DNA of 64,000 nt from Haematococcus lacustris (GCA_030144725.1 JASKMD010000002.1:2588324-2652323), one strand, 5' to 3'; counted from the first letter of the stretch, positions 31,920-44,253 are shown. Translations and numbers: made by a program. The notes: generated from the sequence alone by a model not told the origin.

Positions 31920-34900
31920 GTGGTCATCACAGACACCGGCATGACTGTGGCCTTAGACCAACACCAACTCTTGGCTGCCCTCAATGAACCCAATGTTACC
32001 ACCATCGCGCTTGTGATGGACTTGACCTTGACTCCACAAGGTGCCTTTGCTGACCACCTTGCCTCTGCTTGCCAGCTGTGAGGGCAGCCACAGCTTCCAA
32101 CGACATAATGTTGAGAGACCTGTGGGTGCATGAGATCTTGGCTGTCTATGCGCCTTACCGGTTGCTGCTGCTGCTGTTGCAGTGTTTTCCTCGGGGGCCG
32201 TGCAGCTGCAACGCAGAGTGACCATCATGGCGCAGTACCCCTCTAATTTTGTCACAGTGGATGTTGGAGGCATTGACCGGGGAGCCATCATCTGCATTGT
32301 GACCGAGTGTGTGCTGACCATCCAAGGCCCTGGCCTTCTCTTCACCAACAACTTCGCCAGCGCCTTTGACTTTGCCCCATTCTTACCATCACTCATAAGT
32401 GCGGTATGTGGTCCATGTGCCCACCCCCTGGCCGCCGTTAAAACCATGGCCATCCTGTTGCGGATGCCAGAGCCTGCCTGCGTTCGCTTGTGAGGCTTGC
32501 CAGCCGAGCACTTTGCGCGCCCTCTCCACTTGATAAACATCACTATGCACTCGGCAACACCCAAAATTCCTGTTGACCTGGTTGCATGCACTTGCATGTG
32601 GGTTTTCCTAGCCCAGCAGTGTAAGTTTACCTTCACCTGACCTCACCTGTTGAACTGCCCCGCATGCAGTCAATGAATGGAACCCTGCTGCTGAGGGACT
32701 ATGACATAGTGACAGCTCAAGTCACGATATGGGTGCCGACTTCAATCATCTACACAGCGCCCGGGTGAGCGGTTGGCAGGGGTAGGCTGACCAGCAGGCC
32801 GTGAAGGCAGCAGCAGGCAGCAGTGGGTAGCAGCAGGCTGCTAGTTTGCTCTGGATGCACCCACCTCCTCCAAAGAAACCCGACCTCTAATGAGGCCCCT
32901 GGTTGACAGGTGCTGCTGGCCGCACCCTGATCTGCCACCACCCCTTAGGGGCGGCTGTGTGCCCTCACCCGCCCTGCCAGGTGCTGCTGACTGCCCCGAC
33001 TCAGCGTGTGATGTAGCCTGGCTCTGATGCTGATGCTTGGGTTTCTCCCCTGGTCTGTGTTGTTGGGTCACGCACTGCCACCAGTGCTGCCGCCTGGCTG
33101 CGGAGGCCTGTGGTGGGCAGGCCTTTGGGGCTTGATGCTAGGCCCTGTCCAGGCCCCAGGTCCATGTGTGTGCTGTCCTGATGTGTGCTGTGCTGTGCAC
33201 TGTGCTGGTTGTTGTTGTTGGTGCGCAGCTGGGTGGGCGACCTGGCCTTCTCCTGTGAAAGCAGCTCCTCCCTGTTGGTGCAGCAGTGGAACAGCACGCA
33301 GCGCTCCAGGGATCTGTTCCTGCAGCCCACCAGGCCCTCCTTCAGCACGGGCAGCATCCAGACCCGCAACGTGCGCATGCTACTTGGCCCCAGCTACGTG
33401 TGCAACTCATCCAGCTGGACAGCCAGCGCATGCCTGGCCGTGGTTAAGGTGGGGCAGGGGGGCAGATGGCAGGCGTAGAGCCGGGGTAGGTCGGGGCAAG
33501 AGGGGGCAGGGCAAGCAGGGGCAGGGCAGGTGCAGGGCAGGCAGGGTCAGGTGAGGCAAGGCCAAGCTTGTTTGTGCAGGGAGCAGCATCACCTAGTCGC
33601 ATGGCTCTGCCCGCCTGGCCCCTCGCCGCTTCAGACACCTCTGCCCTGCCCGCCCCCTCCCCAGTCAAGGGCTGCTGCCGGCTGCTCCAGGTGTGCAACT
33701 CCAGCAAGGCGCAGTCTGCGCCGCTGCCAGAGTCCGCCTGCTCCCCAGAGGGCCTACTGGCGGCCTGCAAACCGCCCCCCCCCGCCCCGGCCTCCCCCCC
33801 CTTTGCCCCCCTCCCCTTCCCCCCTGGCATTGAGCGCTGTCAACAGTGCCAGCCAGCCCCGTTTGTGGTGGGTTGGGGTGCTGGTAGGCGGCTTGGCAGT
33901 GGTGGTGATGCTGACTGCGGGCGGCCTAGCTCTGGCCCGATGGCGAGCGGCCAAGCTGAAGCTGCCAGACGCAGCGCTGAGCAGCAAGCAGGCGCTGGTG
34001 GACCGCAGCATGGCCGCGCCACCAGGCAGCGACAACAGCAACGGCGCCTCCAAGGGAGGGGGCGTGGGCCAGATGTCCACCTACCGCCTGCTGCTGTCAG
34101 AGACCCATGTGGGGCTGCCTGGCTGTGAGGGGGGGGCACAGCCCGGAGCTGTCCCTGGTTGGGCATACCAACCGCCTACAACCGCTGCCCGCCAGCCGCA
34201 ACTGGCAGGCAACCCGCTAGACCTGGAGATTGGGCAGATGCTGGGTGAGACTCCTTCCCCCTTCCCTGCCTCCCTCCCCTTGGTCTACCCACCCCCTGCT
34301 GTCCCCCCCCCCACACACACCTTCTCCCCCCCGCCTTGGACACCTCATGCCACCTGATGAGCCGCCTGCCCCTGCTGCTCATGGGGGGCCTCAGGAGCTG
34401 CTGCCCACACCGGTCAGCCCCTGTGCCATCAGCCCCCTCCCTGTGACACCCTCAGCACTCCGGCAGCAGCTCACAGTCCCCCCTATTCCCACTTCCCTGC
34501 CTCCCGCCCCCTGCCCCCCCCCCTTGCTATCAGCCCCTCCCCAGCATTATGGCAGCAGGTCACAGGGGCGTGCACCACTCTGCTCAGCTCTGGTCTTATC
34601 CCCTACCATGCCCTCTGCCCAGCAGCAACGGGCCACCGCCAGGCCTGCCCCAGCCCACATCTCAACCTGCGCCCTGCCTCCCGGCTCGTCCACACCGCAT
34701 CCAGCACTATCATCACTGCTCAGTGTCCATGCTTTGTGCTTCTTGTGGTCGATCAGGAAATAGTGGCCCACACCGATGAGCTATTGAGGCCATGTGTTGT
34801 AACAATGCCGACAGGCAAGTGCAATGTAGTGACGATGAGGAGGAGGAGGAGATCTCTGGGGTGGGGCTGCCGTATCCAGGCTGAACTTGGCAGCCACCCC

Positions 34901-37900
34901 TGCTGCTGAGTGCTGGGTGCTGCCTGGCGTGCTGTGCAGGGTTTGGTGCGTTTGGCTCAGTGTATGTGGCGCAGTGGCGGGGGCAGCAGGTGGCGGTCAA
35001 GGTACGCCCCTGCATCAGTCAAGCCGCTGCTCAGCTCTGGTTGGTCTGGCCTGTCCATGCTGCGCAGCATAGCCGCAGCCCCTCCCTGCCCTAGCCGCAG
35101 CCCCTTCCATAGCAGCAGCCCCTCCCTGTGCAGCATAGCCGCAGCCCCTCCCAACCCTAACCCTAACCCAACTCTAATCCTAACCCTAACCCCGCATTGC
35201 CCTTGCCCTGCCCTGCTCAGCCCCCCTGTTTTTCCGCCCTGCGCTGCCCCTTCATTCCCTGCCCCTGCACGCTCCCAGCCCCACTGCCTCACACATGGTC
35301 ACACTGAAGCTCAGACTGAAGGCCACACTTGACGTCACACTGGCCTGCAAACTCCCTCACATATGCCTGTGCTGCGGCCCTGCAGGTGATGCGCCACTCA
35401 GTGGCTGACCAGGACGAGCTGGACAGCCTGCTGCAGCTGCGGGAGGCCACACTGGGCGCTGAGCTGGTGCACGAGCGCATCGTGCGCACCCTTGCCTACG
35501 CCCTGCTGGTGCCTGAGGATGCCTGCGACGACAACAACAAGCTGCTCAAGTGAGGAGGGGCAGGCGCAGGGGGCAGAGTGAGGGTGTGATTGAGGCAGGG
35601 GGAACCCTTCTTACCCTCACTCCCACCTGCATGCGCTTGCACTCGCTCACACTCACTTGCTCTAGCCCCTTCTTACAGCCCTCATGAGCCTAGCGCCGCA
35701 TGAGTGCAGGGCAGTGCTGCCCAGCTGCTGGCGGAGCCCTGGCTGCCAGCATCCACTCCTGCCTGCCTGCCCCGCCTTGCTAGCTGCCGCTGCTGCTGAC
35801 CTCCCACTGCTGCTGACCTGCCTTGTGCAGAGCTGCAATTGTGGAAGTGCACATCGTGTCTCAGCTGTGTGACAGGGGCACGCTGAAGGAGTGGCTGCAG
35901 GTGCGCGGGCCAGCTGCACCCTCCCTCCCCCACTCCCTTTTCCCCTCACCCACCCCCCCTCCCTATGGCGTCACACAAGTCCAGCACGCCACATATCCTC
36001 CCCCAAATAACAATAGCACCGCCACACAGGAGCCCCTCCCCCCCTCATCCTGCGTGGCTGGTGTTGCCATGAGCGATGCTGACATGGCGTGCCTCCCTCC
36101 CCCCCTGCCCCCCCTTTGCTGCCCCTGCAGGTGGTTCACCGTGTGACAAAGCTGCGGGCAGCCACACAAGGCCAGCTGGGCCACTCCCCCCACTACCCAG
36201 CCTCCACCCCCCAGGCGGCCACATCCACCACCCCCTCCCACCTGGACACAGTCACAGGCGGTGACGCCTCAGCCACCTCTTCACTGGGCCTGGTAGCAGC
36301 AGCAGCCGAGAAGCTGGCTGCGGCACTGCCTGATGGGGCAGCTGCCCCCTGCCCCCCCTGGTCTGGCCCTGCCCTGCTGGACGGCCCCCCCCTCCCCCCC
36401 TCCAACCTTGCCCCTGTACGAACGCCCTCCCCCACCCCCGCCCCTGGGCCCCCCACCAGCGGAGCTTGGCAGTCCCTCACGGGCTCAGGGCCGCCGCACC
36501 CAGGCAGCCTGCATCACCACCACAGCCTCACCGCTCTCACCTCCGTGCCGCTGCCCCCCCTGGCTGGGGCAGGGGAGGACACGTCCGCCCCGCAAGCCTC
36601 GGCGTCCAGCCGCTCCCACGTGCTCCTCACCACTAAGTCAGGCCAGGCCAGCCAGGCAGGAGTGCTGGCGCTGCCCTCCCCAATGCCTAGGTGCGTGTGA
36701 GGGGGTGCCTGTGGGGTGGGTGGGGGGCCCCTGGCTGCAACCCTGCACTGGGGAAGTGTCAGGTTTAGGACCTTACCTAAACCTTGACCTGGAAGGCGGT
36801 TGAGTGGACAAGGGGGTGAGAAGCAGCAGGGTGTTGGGTTTCGGGGCCAGCAGGGGTTGCGCAGGAGGAGCAGGGGCATGAGGTGTAGGGTGAGAAGGGC
36901 CTGCTAGCGGTTTGGCTGCAGCCCTGCGATGCTGGGTGCAAGGCGGCTGAGCTAATGCCGGCACCTGGTGGGACAGCAAAGGCAGGGCTAGTGCTGAGCT
37001 GGGGCTGGGTCAGTGCAGTCGGCAGCTCTGCAACATTGCAGGTTGCTGCGCTGCGCTAGGCGGCACCCTGAACCCCAAGGCTGAGGAGTGGGCGGGTTCA
37101 GTCCAGCATCAGGGCCAGGATCGGAAACCTGCTGCTGCGGCGGGTGCATGATTGCAGGTCAGGCGACGCCGCCAACCCCCTTGCCTCTCACCCCACAGCT
37201 GGCCAGCCCGGCAAGCTGCTGGCCGCCCAGCTCACAGCCCTGGGTGCAGCCTCCGCACGCCTCAAGCAGCCAGGAGACAGGGCGCCTGCCAGCGCTTCCT
37301 CTGAGGCAGCAGAATCCCACGGGGGTGTCAGCACGGACGGCAGCTGCCTGTACCCCCCCCTGGCCTGCCTGGCTGCAGCGGACAGCCTGCTGGGGGCAGG
37401 GCTGCACTCCCACTTCCACTGGCACCTGCTGGCCGTGGTGGACATTGCTCGCCAGATTGCAGAGGGCCTGGAGTGAGTGGGGGGGTGGAGGGGGGAGGGG
37501 GGCCAGGCCGGCCGCTGTCCTACAGGCACTGCAGCTGTGTGGGCCAGAGGGAGGGGCAGCCAGGGGGGCCAGAGGGGGGGGCAGCCAGGGGGGCCAGAGG
37601 GGGGGGCAGCAGGGGGGCCAGAGGGGGGGGCAGCAGGGGGGCCAGAGGGGGGGGCAGCCAGGGGGGCCAGAGGGGGGGGCAGCAGGGGGGCCAGCAAGTG
37701 GCAGTGGGTACGAGGGAGTACCGGTAGATAGGCAGGCAGGGGGCAGGCAGACATAGGGGAGGCACAAGGCACTGGGAAGAACTACGGGCATTGCAGCTGT
37801 GTGTAGCAATGGCAATGGGGGGCAGCTGCTTGGGTCATTGAGGGGAGAGCTGGGGGGCAGCAGGGGGCTAGCCGGTGCCGTGGCCAGCCTGCCTGGTGCT

Positions 37901-39741
37901 GCCTGTTGGCCCCAGGTACTTGCAATCTCGAGGAGTGGTGCACGGCGACCTCAAGCTGCAGAACTGCCTGGCCTGCTCCGACCCCAGCAGCCCCCTTGGT
38001 TTCAGTGTCAAGATATGCGGTAAGGGGGCAGCCATGCTGCTGCTGCACAGCCCCACCCCATCGCCGCTTTGTGTCATGCCACAACTGATTCCACTACTTC
38101 TGCTGCCCCGCCCCATGCCCAAGCCAGCCAGCCAAGCCTGGGAGCTAGCCTGTCTCTCTGCTCATTGCCTGTTTGCCTGCCGGCAGCACCTCCCCTGCAG
38201 CCAGGCATGCCCTCCCCTCCGCCCTCCTCTCTCACCTTAGCCTTCTGGCCCCCGGCTGCAGACTTTGGCTTGAGCCGTATCCTGCAAGGCAACAAGACAC
38301 ACACCACAGTGACGCAGCCGCCAGGCACCCTGGCCTACCTTGCCCCAGAGCTGCTGACCACATGTAAGGGGGGCAGGCCCCACTGCTGCCCTGCCACCTG
38401 CCAGCAGCCAGCATGAAGGCAGTGCGCCGCCTAGCTTCAGCCACCGGCCCCTGATGCCAGCTGGGAGGAACGCTGCAGGCTAGCCTACCTCACTCCCTGC
38501 ACCAGCACCAGCCTGCCCTGCCACCCCCTGCCCTGCCCTGCCCTGCCCTGCTCTGATCCACTCTGCTGCCTGCAGGCTACATGTCCCCCAGCTGTGACCT
38601 GTATGGCCTGGGCATCCTGCTGTGGGAGCTGCTGGTCATGCGTCAGCCCTTCAGCAACCTCACCGTGGCACAGGTCAGCGCTGCCTTGCCTTGCCACCAC
38701 TGCCTTGCCTCGCACGGCCTGGTTCCCCTCCCTATCTCCCACCCTCCCACCCTCCCACCTCCACCCTGTTCATGGCTGCATTTGAACCTGGGAGAGGGGC
38801 CTCTGACTGGTATGCCTGCTGCTAACCCATCATGCTCCTCCACCTGCCTGCCTGGCTGCCTGGCAGCCCTTATCCGCTGCCCACACCATACCTACCTTCC
38901 TCCACCTCCCCCCCCCACCCACCCCCCCACCTTCCCTGCATCCCTGGCCCCCCCCACCCACTTTCCCCAACCCCCATCTGTTTCCCTCCATCCCCGCCCC
39001 TCCCCCCCCCCCCCTTGCCCCACCTTCCCCACATGTGCTTTCCACATCCCCCACACCTCCCCCCTGCATCCCCTCACCGTTGCAGTTGTGTGTGCTGGTG
39101 CCACAGATCCTGTTTGCCAAGGCCACCGGCACCATCGATGAGTACCTGCCCTTCCCCGCCCTGGCCCCCCACTCCTATGTCCTGCTTGCCAAGTGGGTGC
39201 CGGCTGGGCTAGGCTGGGCCACCCGTCTGTCCCTCCTCTATGCCCTGCCCTATTGCAGAGTGGCCTGACTCCCTACAGCTATCCAGCTAGCCCTGATTGG
39301 CTGGTGCCCTGACATGCCCTGACTCCAATGCCCGGCTACATCTCCGTGCCCGCTCGTGCTGCTGCTGTCCAAGCGCTGAACCGCAAAGTGACCCTCTATG
39401 CACCCCCATGCAGCCTTCATTTCATACCCTGACGCCTTGATATCCTGATGCCCTGATGCCCTGGTCACAAGCCATGGGCTGATCATGACATCCTGCCTCG
39501 CAGCTATCTCTCTGTTGCCCTCAGGTCCTGACACCCCTCACCCCTGAAATCCTTCTGTTCCTGATGCCCTGGTGTGCTGCCCTGCCCCCCTGGTCACAGG
39601 CAGTGTTGGAGCACTGCACCCTCAGCCCGGCCCAGCTTGCGTGAGGTCATGCAGCGCCTGCAGGCAGTGAGCGCGGAGACGGGCCTGCAGCACTGCGCCC
39701 GCTGCAGCAGCCAGCCCCGCTACCCAGCCTTGCCGCCTTGA
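31920..39741 (+). CDS. Receptor-like TKL-type protein kinase (5' end incomplete)
   Basis: Exons: 31920-32077, 32183-32489, 32670-32764, 33229-33448, 33580-34244, 34940-35001, 35386-35549, 35831-35900, 36131-36690, 37158-37472, 37916-38019, 38262-38363, 38576-38673, 39086 or 39107-39192, 39600-39741. The first five encode a Cys- and Asn-containing ectodomain (ALNEPNVTTIALVMDLTLTP ...) and a membrane span (VGVLVGGLAVVVMLTAGGLA). The rest encode a kinase: glycine loop GFGAFGSV with VAVK, catalytic VVHGDLKLQN (HGD in place of HRD), DFGLS, GTLAYLAPE, DLYGLGILLWELL, and ARPSLREVMQRL before the TGA. About 270 Pro/Ser/Ala-rich residues are inserted between the hinge and the alpha-E helix. Phases agree from 32670 on, except a frame change in the C-rich tract at 33770-33835 (intron or homopolymer error). 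The first two junctions do not fit simple GT-AG phases. Likely a plasma-membrane signalling kinase, ligand unknown. Confidence 0.85.
35150..35195. repeat. Telomere-like CCCTAA repeats in an intron
   Basis: CCCTAACCCTAACCC and related units, about seven and imperfect, lie in an intron of the kinase gene. A second short patch lies at 49523-49566 in the other kinase gene. Too short and degenerate to be a chromosome end. Confidence 0.7.
37545..37700. repeat. GGGGGGCCAGAGG tandem repeat in a kinase intron
   Basis: About seven units of AGGGGGGCCAGAGGGGGGGGCAGC (24-27 bp) lie between the exons ending 37472 and starting 37916. Unit length varies through the G-runs. Confidence 0.9.
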
Positions 39742-41235
39742 GGGGCCATGAGTGGCTTTGGGGGGCCCAGCAGCAATCCAGGGCCAGCAGCCAGGGCTGG
39801 CATCAGGGCCCCAAGGAGAGGCACTGCGGGAGGGGCGCACGGCTGCCCCATTGGCCCTGCTCCTGCTCCCACCTGCTCCTGACCAATGGTCCCCCTTGAC
39901 AGCGCTTACCTCATTCTTGATCAACGCTTATGTGAAGGAACACTTGATGTGCCTAGCCGCAAGAGCCAGCCGCACGGAAGGACGACATGCAACACAGGAG
40001 CAGCAAGTACCTTGTATTCACAGAGCTGGCCATATGCTTCCCCATGCTCTGCATAATCCCACCCGTCACAACCCAACTGGCTGGCCGCCTTATAAGTGGT
40101 GGTGAGCACCCTCGCCACCCTGCCTGCCCTGTCCCTGCCCTGCACCTCCCTCCGGCCCTCATCACCCCTCATCACCCCTCATGCAAACACCCACCCACTT
40201 GCTCCAGCCTTCAATCACCACTCACAAACTGCGCTTCCATGGGGCAGCCGCGCAGCATTTGGTGCACCTGCTCCACATGAACACTGCCCCCTGCTTCCCC
40301 TGCCTGCTCGCCAACACATGAGCGGGCTGAGCCAAGCAGCTACGAGGAAGTGCAGAGAGGGCAGCACTGGGAATGTCACAGGGGACGGCAATGGGAGTGT
40401 TGAACAGCTTAGACAAGGAGTTGCATAGCTTGGCAACACAGGCCATCAGGCTCAGGCAGCAGGCTCCAATGGACAGTCAGCTCTAGGCTCCACTGAAGCA
40501 CCAAGCTCTCCATTCGCTAGAGGCCGGGGCCTTAGCCATATAGTCCATCAGTGTTGTTTGACAGGGCTCGTGACAGGTGCAATACATGGGCAATGCTAGC
40601 TGGCGTTGGGCTTCTCTTGGCTTGAAGCATCGACTCTTTAAGCTGTTACTCTCCGCCTATTCCCTCTCCCTGTCAGGGGCTATCGAGCTTTGCCTGAAAC
40701 ACGCAGGGGTTATTGAGAGGTGGGTAAGCTCTACAACTGGGATGATAATGAAATTTCGTAAACACCAGCTCAATGTGTCGTGTGCATGAGTGCCCCATGT
40801 CCATGCACCTAGTAGGCTTATGCGACTGTCGCTTGAAGCGTTACTTACATGAGTTGCGAGTCAGGCTCGTAAACGGATGTTGGTCGGCATTTGCTTGTCC
40901 GTCAGCAATGACATGTCGCGTTAAATGCATGCGTTGTGTGACGGAGATGAGACCGGGAGCCTGGTGGGTCGGGGACATGAGACAGGACCTGGAGTGAGAG
41001 GAAGTTATGAGCTGAGGTACTTCCTCCGTCCTCACGGAGCCTTGATTACCTCGAACCATAGACATTGTCAGCATAACACGTGCAAATATAAAGGTGTATG
41101 TGATCTGTGGACTCCTGTGCTCGATCCACCGTAGGTTCGGAGCATCGCTATAGAAAGGATAGGATAGGTGGCTTACAACGCTTACGCCGTCAGCCGTGAG
41201 GCTGCTTGGCCGCCCTCCCCCTCTCGGGGTTCGGG
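39742..41235. other. No gene recognised
   Basis: Contains the presumed 3' UTR of the kinase gene and unassigned sequence. 41178-41234 is a dispersed repeat shared with 3790-3847. Short frames here have no recognisable domains. Confidence 0.5.
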
Positions 41236-41817
41236 TCAGGAGTCCCCAACATGGGGTTGGTAATCTTCATGCAAGAACTCGCCACAAAGTGCACCGATTT
41301 CGTTAGCGTTTGTTGCATTGGCACCTGCGAATTACTCCGCATCTACTGGCAAGCGGCGAGTTAATCCTTGTATCAGAGTCCATGCCGGCGCAAGCGAGCG
41401 CGGACACACCTCAGCTGCTCACTATCGATTGGTCTAGTGGTGAGCAGTGTTTTTTTTTTCGTTTGGCGAGTTTTGAATTTTATAGCGCAAAGTGACATAG
41501 CCCAGGCTCATACCCTCAATTTCATAGCTCGACCATACTTGGCTTCGTCCGAAATTTGCGGCTCAGGTCCACAATTCAGCGAAATCTCAGCTAAACGCCG
41601 GTCAAAGGTCGTTTTTCATAGCGCGAGCCCGATAGCGGGCCTCGTAAGCCTATCATTTCATAGCGCAAAACGGCCTCCCAAATAGTGCTTTTCATAGCGA
41701 ACGCTATCAATAGCGCGAAAAAAAAACACTGGTGGTGAGTAGAGGCACCAGTGAGCGAACTGCGCTTGGCATCGAGCCAGTAGTACAATCACATTTTAGC
41801 CCGCCAGTCAGGCGTTC
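41236..41817 (+). mobile_element. Copy of TCAGG transposon family B (1), interrupted
   Basis: Starts TCAGGAGTCCCCAACATGGG. Reads in parallel with the reverse complement of the copy ending at 59309 through CGCAAGCGAGCGCGGA and CACCTCAGCTGCTCAC, then, past a hAT-type insertion, AACTGCGC..GCATCGAGC and TTTTAGCCCGCCA. Another copy begins immediately at 41818. Confidence 0.8.
41445..41731. mobile_element. hAT-type MITE, 287 bp
   Basis: Termini CAGTGTTTTTTTTT...CG and its reverse complement (CGAAAAAAAAACACTG) give an inverted repeat of about 16 bp. An exact 8-bp duplication GTGGTGAG flanks it (41437-41444 and 41732-41739). The CAGTG end and 8-bp duplication are typical of hAT. The interior repeats TTTCATAGCGC several times and encodes nothing. 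The empty site is approximated at 59100-59115 in the homologous copy. Confidence 0.93.
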
Positions 41818-42000
41818 CCAACATGGGGTTGGTAATCTTCATGCAACTGCAGCCCATCTACTCCATCATTTGATGTAACGTTTGTTGCGTCTGCTGCAAT
41901 GCGATATTGCGCGTTTAATGTTCGACTGGAATTGCCATCGGAGTCTTTCGATGCGGGCAGCCACATGTGACCCCGGATGTGTCCCAATCGCAGACCGTGG
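41818..42000 (+). mobile_element. Copy of TCAGG transposon family B (2)
   Basis: Starts TCAGGCGTTCCCAACATGGG, GTTGGTAATCTTCATGCAA, and shares GGAGTCTTTCG and GCCACATGTGACCC with the reverse of 30640-30837. The 3' boundary is not identified. Confidence 0.75.
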
Positions 42001-42207
42001 TTAGCTACACTGGTAAGCTACGTCCGTGGCTATCCGTTAGCGATGCACGACATGTTGGTGGCGCACACCACCGAAGTCCGGCAAACATGGCTGCGCGAGC
42101 TTCTTGATGGTGCAGGCCGCTTGGCGAGGATGTGAAGAAACTCGAATTCGTGTGCGACATCGTTGTATCGCTGTAATGGTGGGCGCCACAGTAGGGACTA
42201 GACACCC

Positions 42208-42552
42208 CACTCCTACAAATTAATCCCTGCGTCCGTCCCTGCGTGCTTCCAACCTTGTCCGATCGGGCTGAAATTTTAATAGATGGTAGTTTGCAAAAAT
42301 AAAACATATTTTGCAAGAAAAGTATTTTGAAAATATCAACAGCTGTTGCGCTGTGGCCCGCAACCTATCCCTGCACTCATCCCTGCACTCTAGCCACAGG
42401 GCCACAGCGCAGCCGCCTTTGATATTTTTAAAATGTTTATTCTGAAAAATATGTTTTATTTTCTGCAAACTACCATCTATCAAAATTTCAGCCCGATCGG
42501 ACAAGGTCGGTCAACACGCAGGGACGGACGCAGGGATTAATTTGTAGGAGTG
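42208..42552. mobile_element. Foldback MITE with arms over 100 bp, copy 1 (345 bp)
   Basis: Begins CACTCCTACAAATTAATCCC and ends with its reverse complement. The arms include CGTCCGTCCCTGCG, TTGTCCGATCGGGCTGAAAT and GATAGATGGTAGTTTGC, then an AT-rich part. The centre (GTTGCGCTGTGGCC ... GGCCACAGCGCAGC) is palindromic too, so almost the whole copy can fold into one hairpin. Target duplication not clear. Confidence 0.92.
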
Positions 42553-43015
42553 CCCCCTCCAGCTATGACCCGCTATATGTTTTCAACCATTGAACAACAG
42601 CCTGGCCTCACACGAATCTTTTGTAGCATACTCATCAACGCGTCCATGGCACCATGCAACTCAGTCATTGGGTTTATATGTGACAAGATGGACCGCTTAC
42701 AAGGTACACATGCTGATGGCTACAGGTGCATGAGGAGCCGACTGAGCTTGGCTGACCACTCCGCCACATGGCCACCACCAACACACCTTAACCCACCATC
42801 TCCCAACCTCGTCTACCCCGCCCAGCTCCCACTAGCCCCTCATCCCAGCCTGCCATCAGCCTCCTCCCCCCTAACCCTCCTTCTCCTCGCCTCCTACCTC
42901 TCCCCAACCTCTCCTCCACCCATCTCCGTATCCATCACCCCCCATCACCCTGACCACCGAGCCAAGCCCGTAGCCCCGCTCAGCATCTCACCCACCCACC
43001 TCTCAATCCCTAACC

Positions 43016-44253
43016 ATGAAGAGAACCAAGAAGAGATTAAGCAAGGCCAAGAGTGCTCAGCTCTATGCACTGAACAAGTCGCCAAGGGCTGGCTATCTGC
43101 ATTGCCCTAACAACATCAAGGCTGCAGCTTGTACGGCACAAGCGACAAACCGTGATCTGCAGGCTGAGGTGCAGCGGCTACGGGATGTGGAACAGTCCCT
43201 CATGGGCATGGCGCTCAGCCTTACCACCACCTGCCAGACCTGCTTGCCACAGCCTGGCAGGACCAGCCAGCCACAACAGAGATGCCAACTACTCATGTTG
43301 ACATGCAGGCCAGCATAAGACATGGCGCTCAGCCTTACCACCACCTGCCAGACCTGCTTGCCACAGCCTGCCAGGACCAGCCAGCCACAACAGAGATGCC
43401 AACTACTCATGTTGACATGCAGGCCGGCATAAGACATGGCGCTCAGCCTTACCACCACCTACCAGACCTGCTTGCTACAGCCGTGCATGACCAGCCAGCC
43501 ACTACAGAGATGCCAACTACTCATGTTGACATGCAGGCCGGCATAAGACATGGCGCTCAGCCTTACCACCACCTACCAGACCTCCTTGCCACAGCCTGCC
43601 AGGACCAGCCAGCCACTACAGAGATGCCAACTACTCATGTTGACATGCAGGCCGGCATAAGACATGGCGCTCAGCCCTACCACCACCTGCCAGACCTGCT
43701 TGCCACAGCCTGCCAGGACCAGCCAGCCACTACAGAGATGCCAACTACCCATGTTGACATGCAGGCCAGCATAAGACATGGCGCTCAGCCTAACCACCAC
43801 CTGCCAGACCTGCTTGCCACAGCCTGCCAGGACCAGTCAGCCACTACAGAGATGCCAACTACCCATGTTGACATGCAGGCCGGCATAAGACATGGCGCTC
43901 AGCCCTACCACCACCTGCCAGACCTCCTTGCTACAGCCTTGCATGACCAGCCCCCCCTTGGCAGCAGCTGGCAGTTGGTGCTGGTGCCGCTCCTGGGCTG
44001 CCCACCCCTCCAGCTGCCCCCCCCTGGCAGCAGCTGGCAGCTGGTGCTGGTGCCGCTCCTGGGCTGCCCACCCCTCCTGCTGCCCCCCCCTGGCAGCAGC
44101 TGGCAGCTGCTGCTGGTGCCGCTCCTAGGCTGCCCACCCCTCCTGCTGCCCCCCCCTGGCAGCAGCTGGCAGCTGGTGCTGGTGCCGCCCCTGGCATGCT
44201 CACCCCTCCATCTGAGCAGCAGGGGGCCACAGCGGAGCTGTACACGAGCTTGA
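43016..44253 (+). CDS. Hypothetical repeat-rich protein in family A transposon
   Basis: 43016-43318 starts MKRTKKRLSKAKSAQLYALN, a Lys-rich N terminus, followed by a short coiled coil (TNRDLQAEVQRLRDVEQSL). It runs into a 114-bp tandem repeat in one frame and stops. From 43282 another frame stays open to 44253 with about six copies of a 38-residue unit (MPTTHVDMQAGIRHGAQPYH ...) and then 22-residue units (PPPGSSWQLVLVPLLGCPPL). Either an intron or a frame change joins them, or only the first part is real. No known domain; transposon-borne by position. Confidence 0.35.
43203..43950. repeat. 114-bp tandem repeat, about 6.5 copies
   Basis: Each unit contains CATGTTGACATGCAGGCC, ATAAGACATGGCGCTCAGCC and CACCACCTGCCAGACCT. 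Copies differ by a few substitutions and 114 is divisible by 3, so a 38-residue frame is kept. Confidence 0.97.
43965..44215. repeat. 66-bp tandem repeat, four copies
   Basis: Unit CCTGGCAGCAGCTGGCAGCT plus GGTGCTGGTGCCGCTCCTGG and a C-run. The same unit appears in reverse at 58135-58345 in the other family A copy. Confidence 0.95.

Noticed and set aside
35150..35195. Telomere or chromosome end
   Set aside because: Only about seven imperfect CCCTAA units within an intron, with genes on both sides.
37473..37915. Gly-rich frames between kinase exons
   Set aside because: Product of a GGGGGGCCAGAGG intron repeat; the exons on both sides join in phase without it.
41236..41250. Helitron 5' end (TC start) for the TCAGG families
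   Set aside because: The base before TC is not consistently A, and no CTRR end with a preceding hairpin was found.
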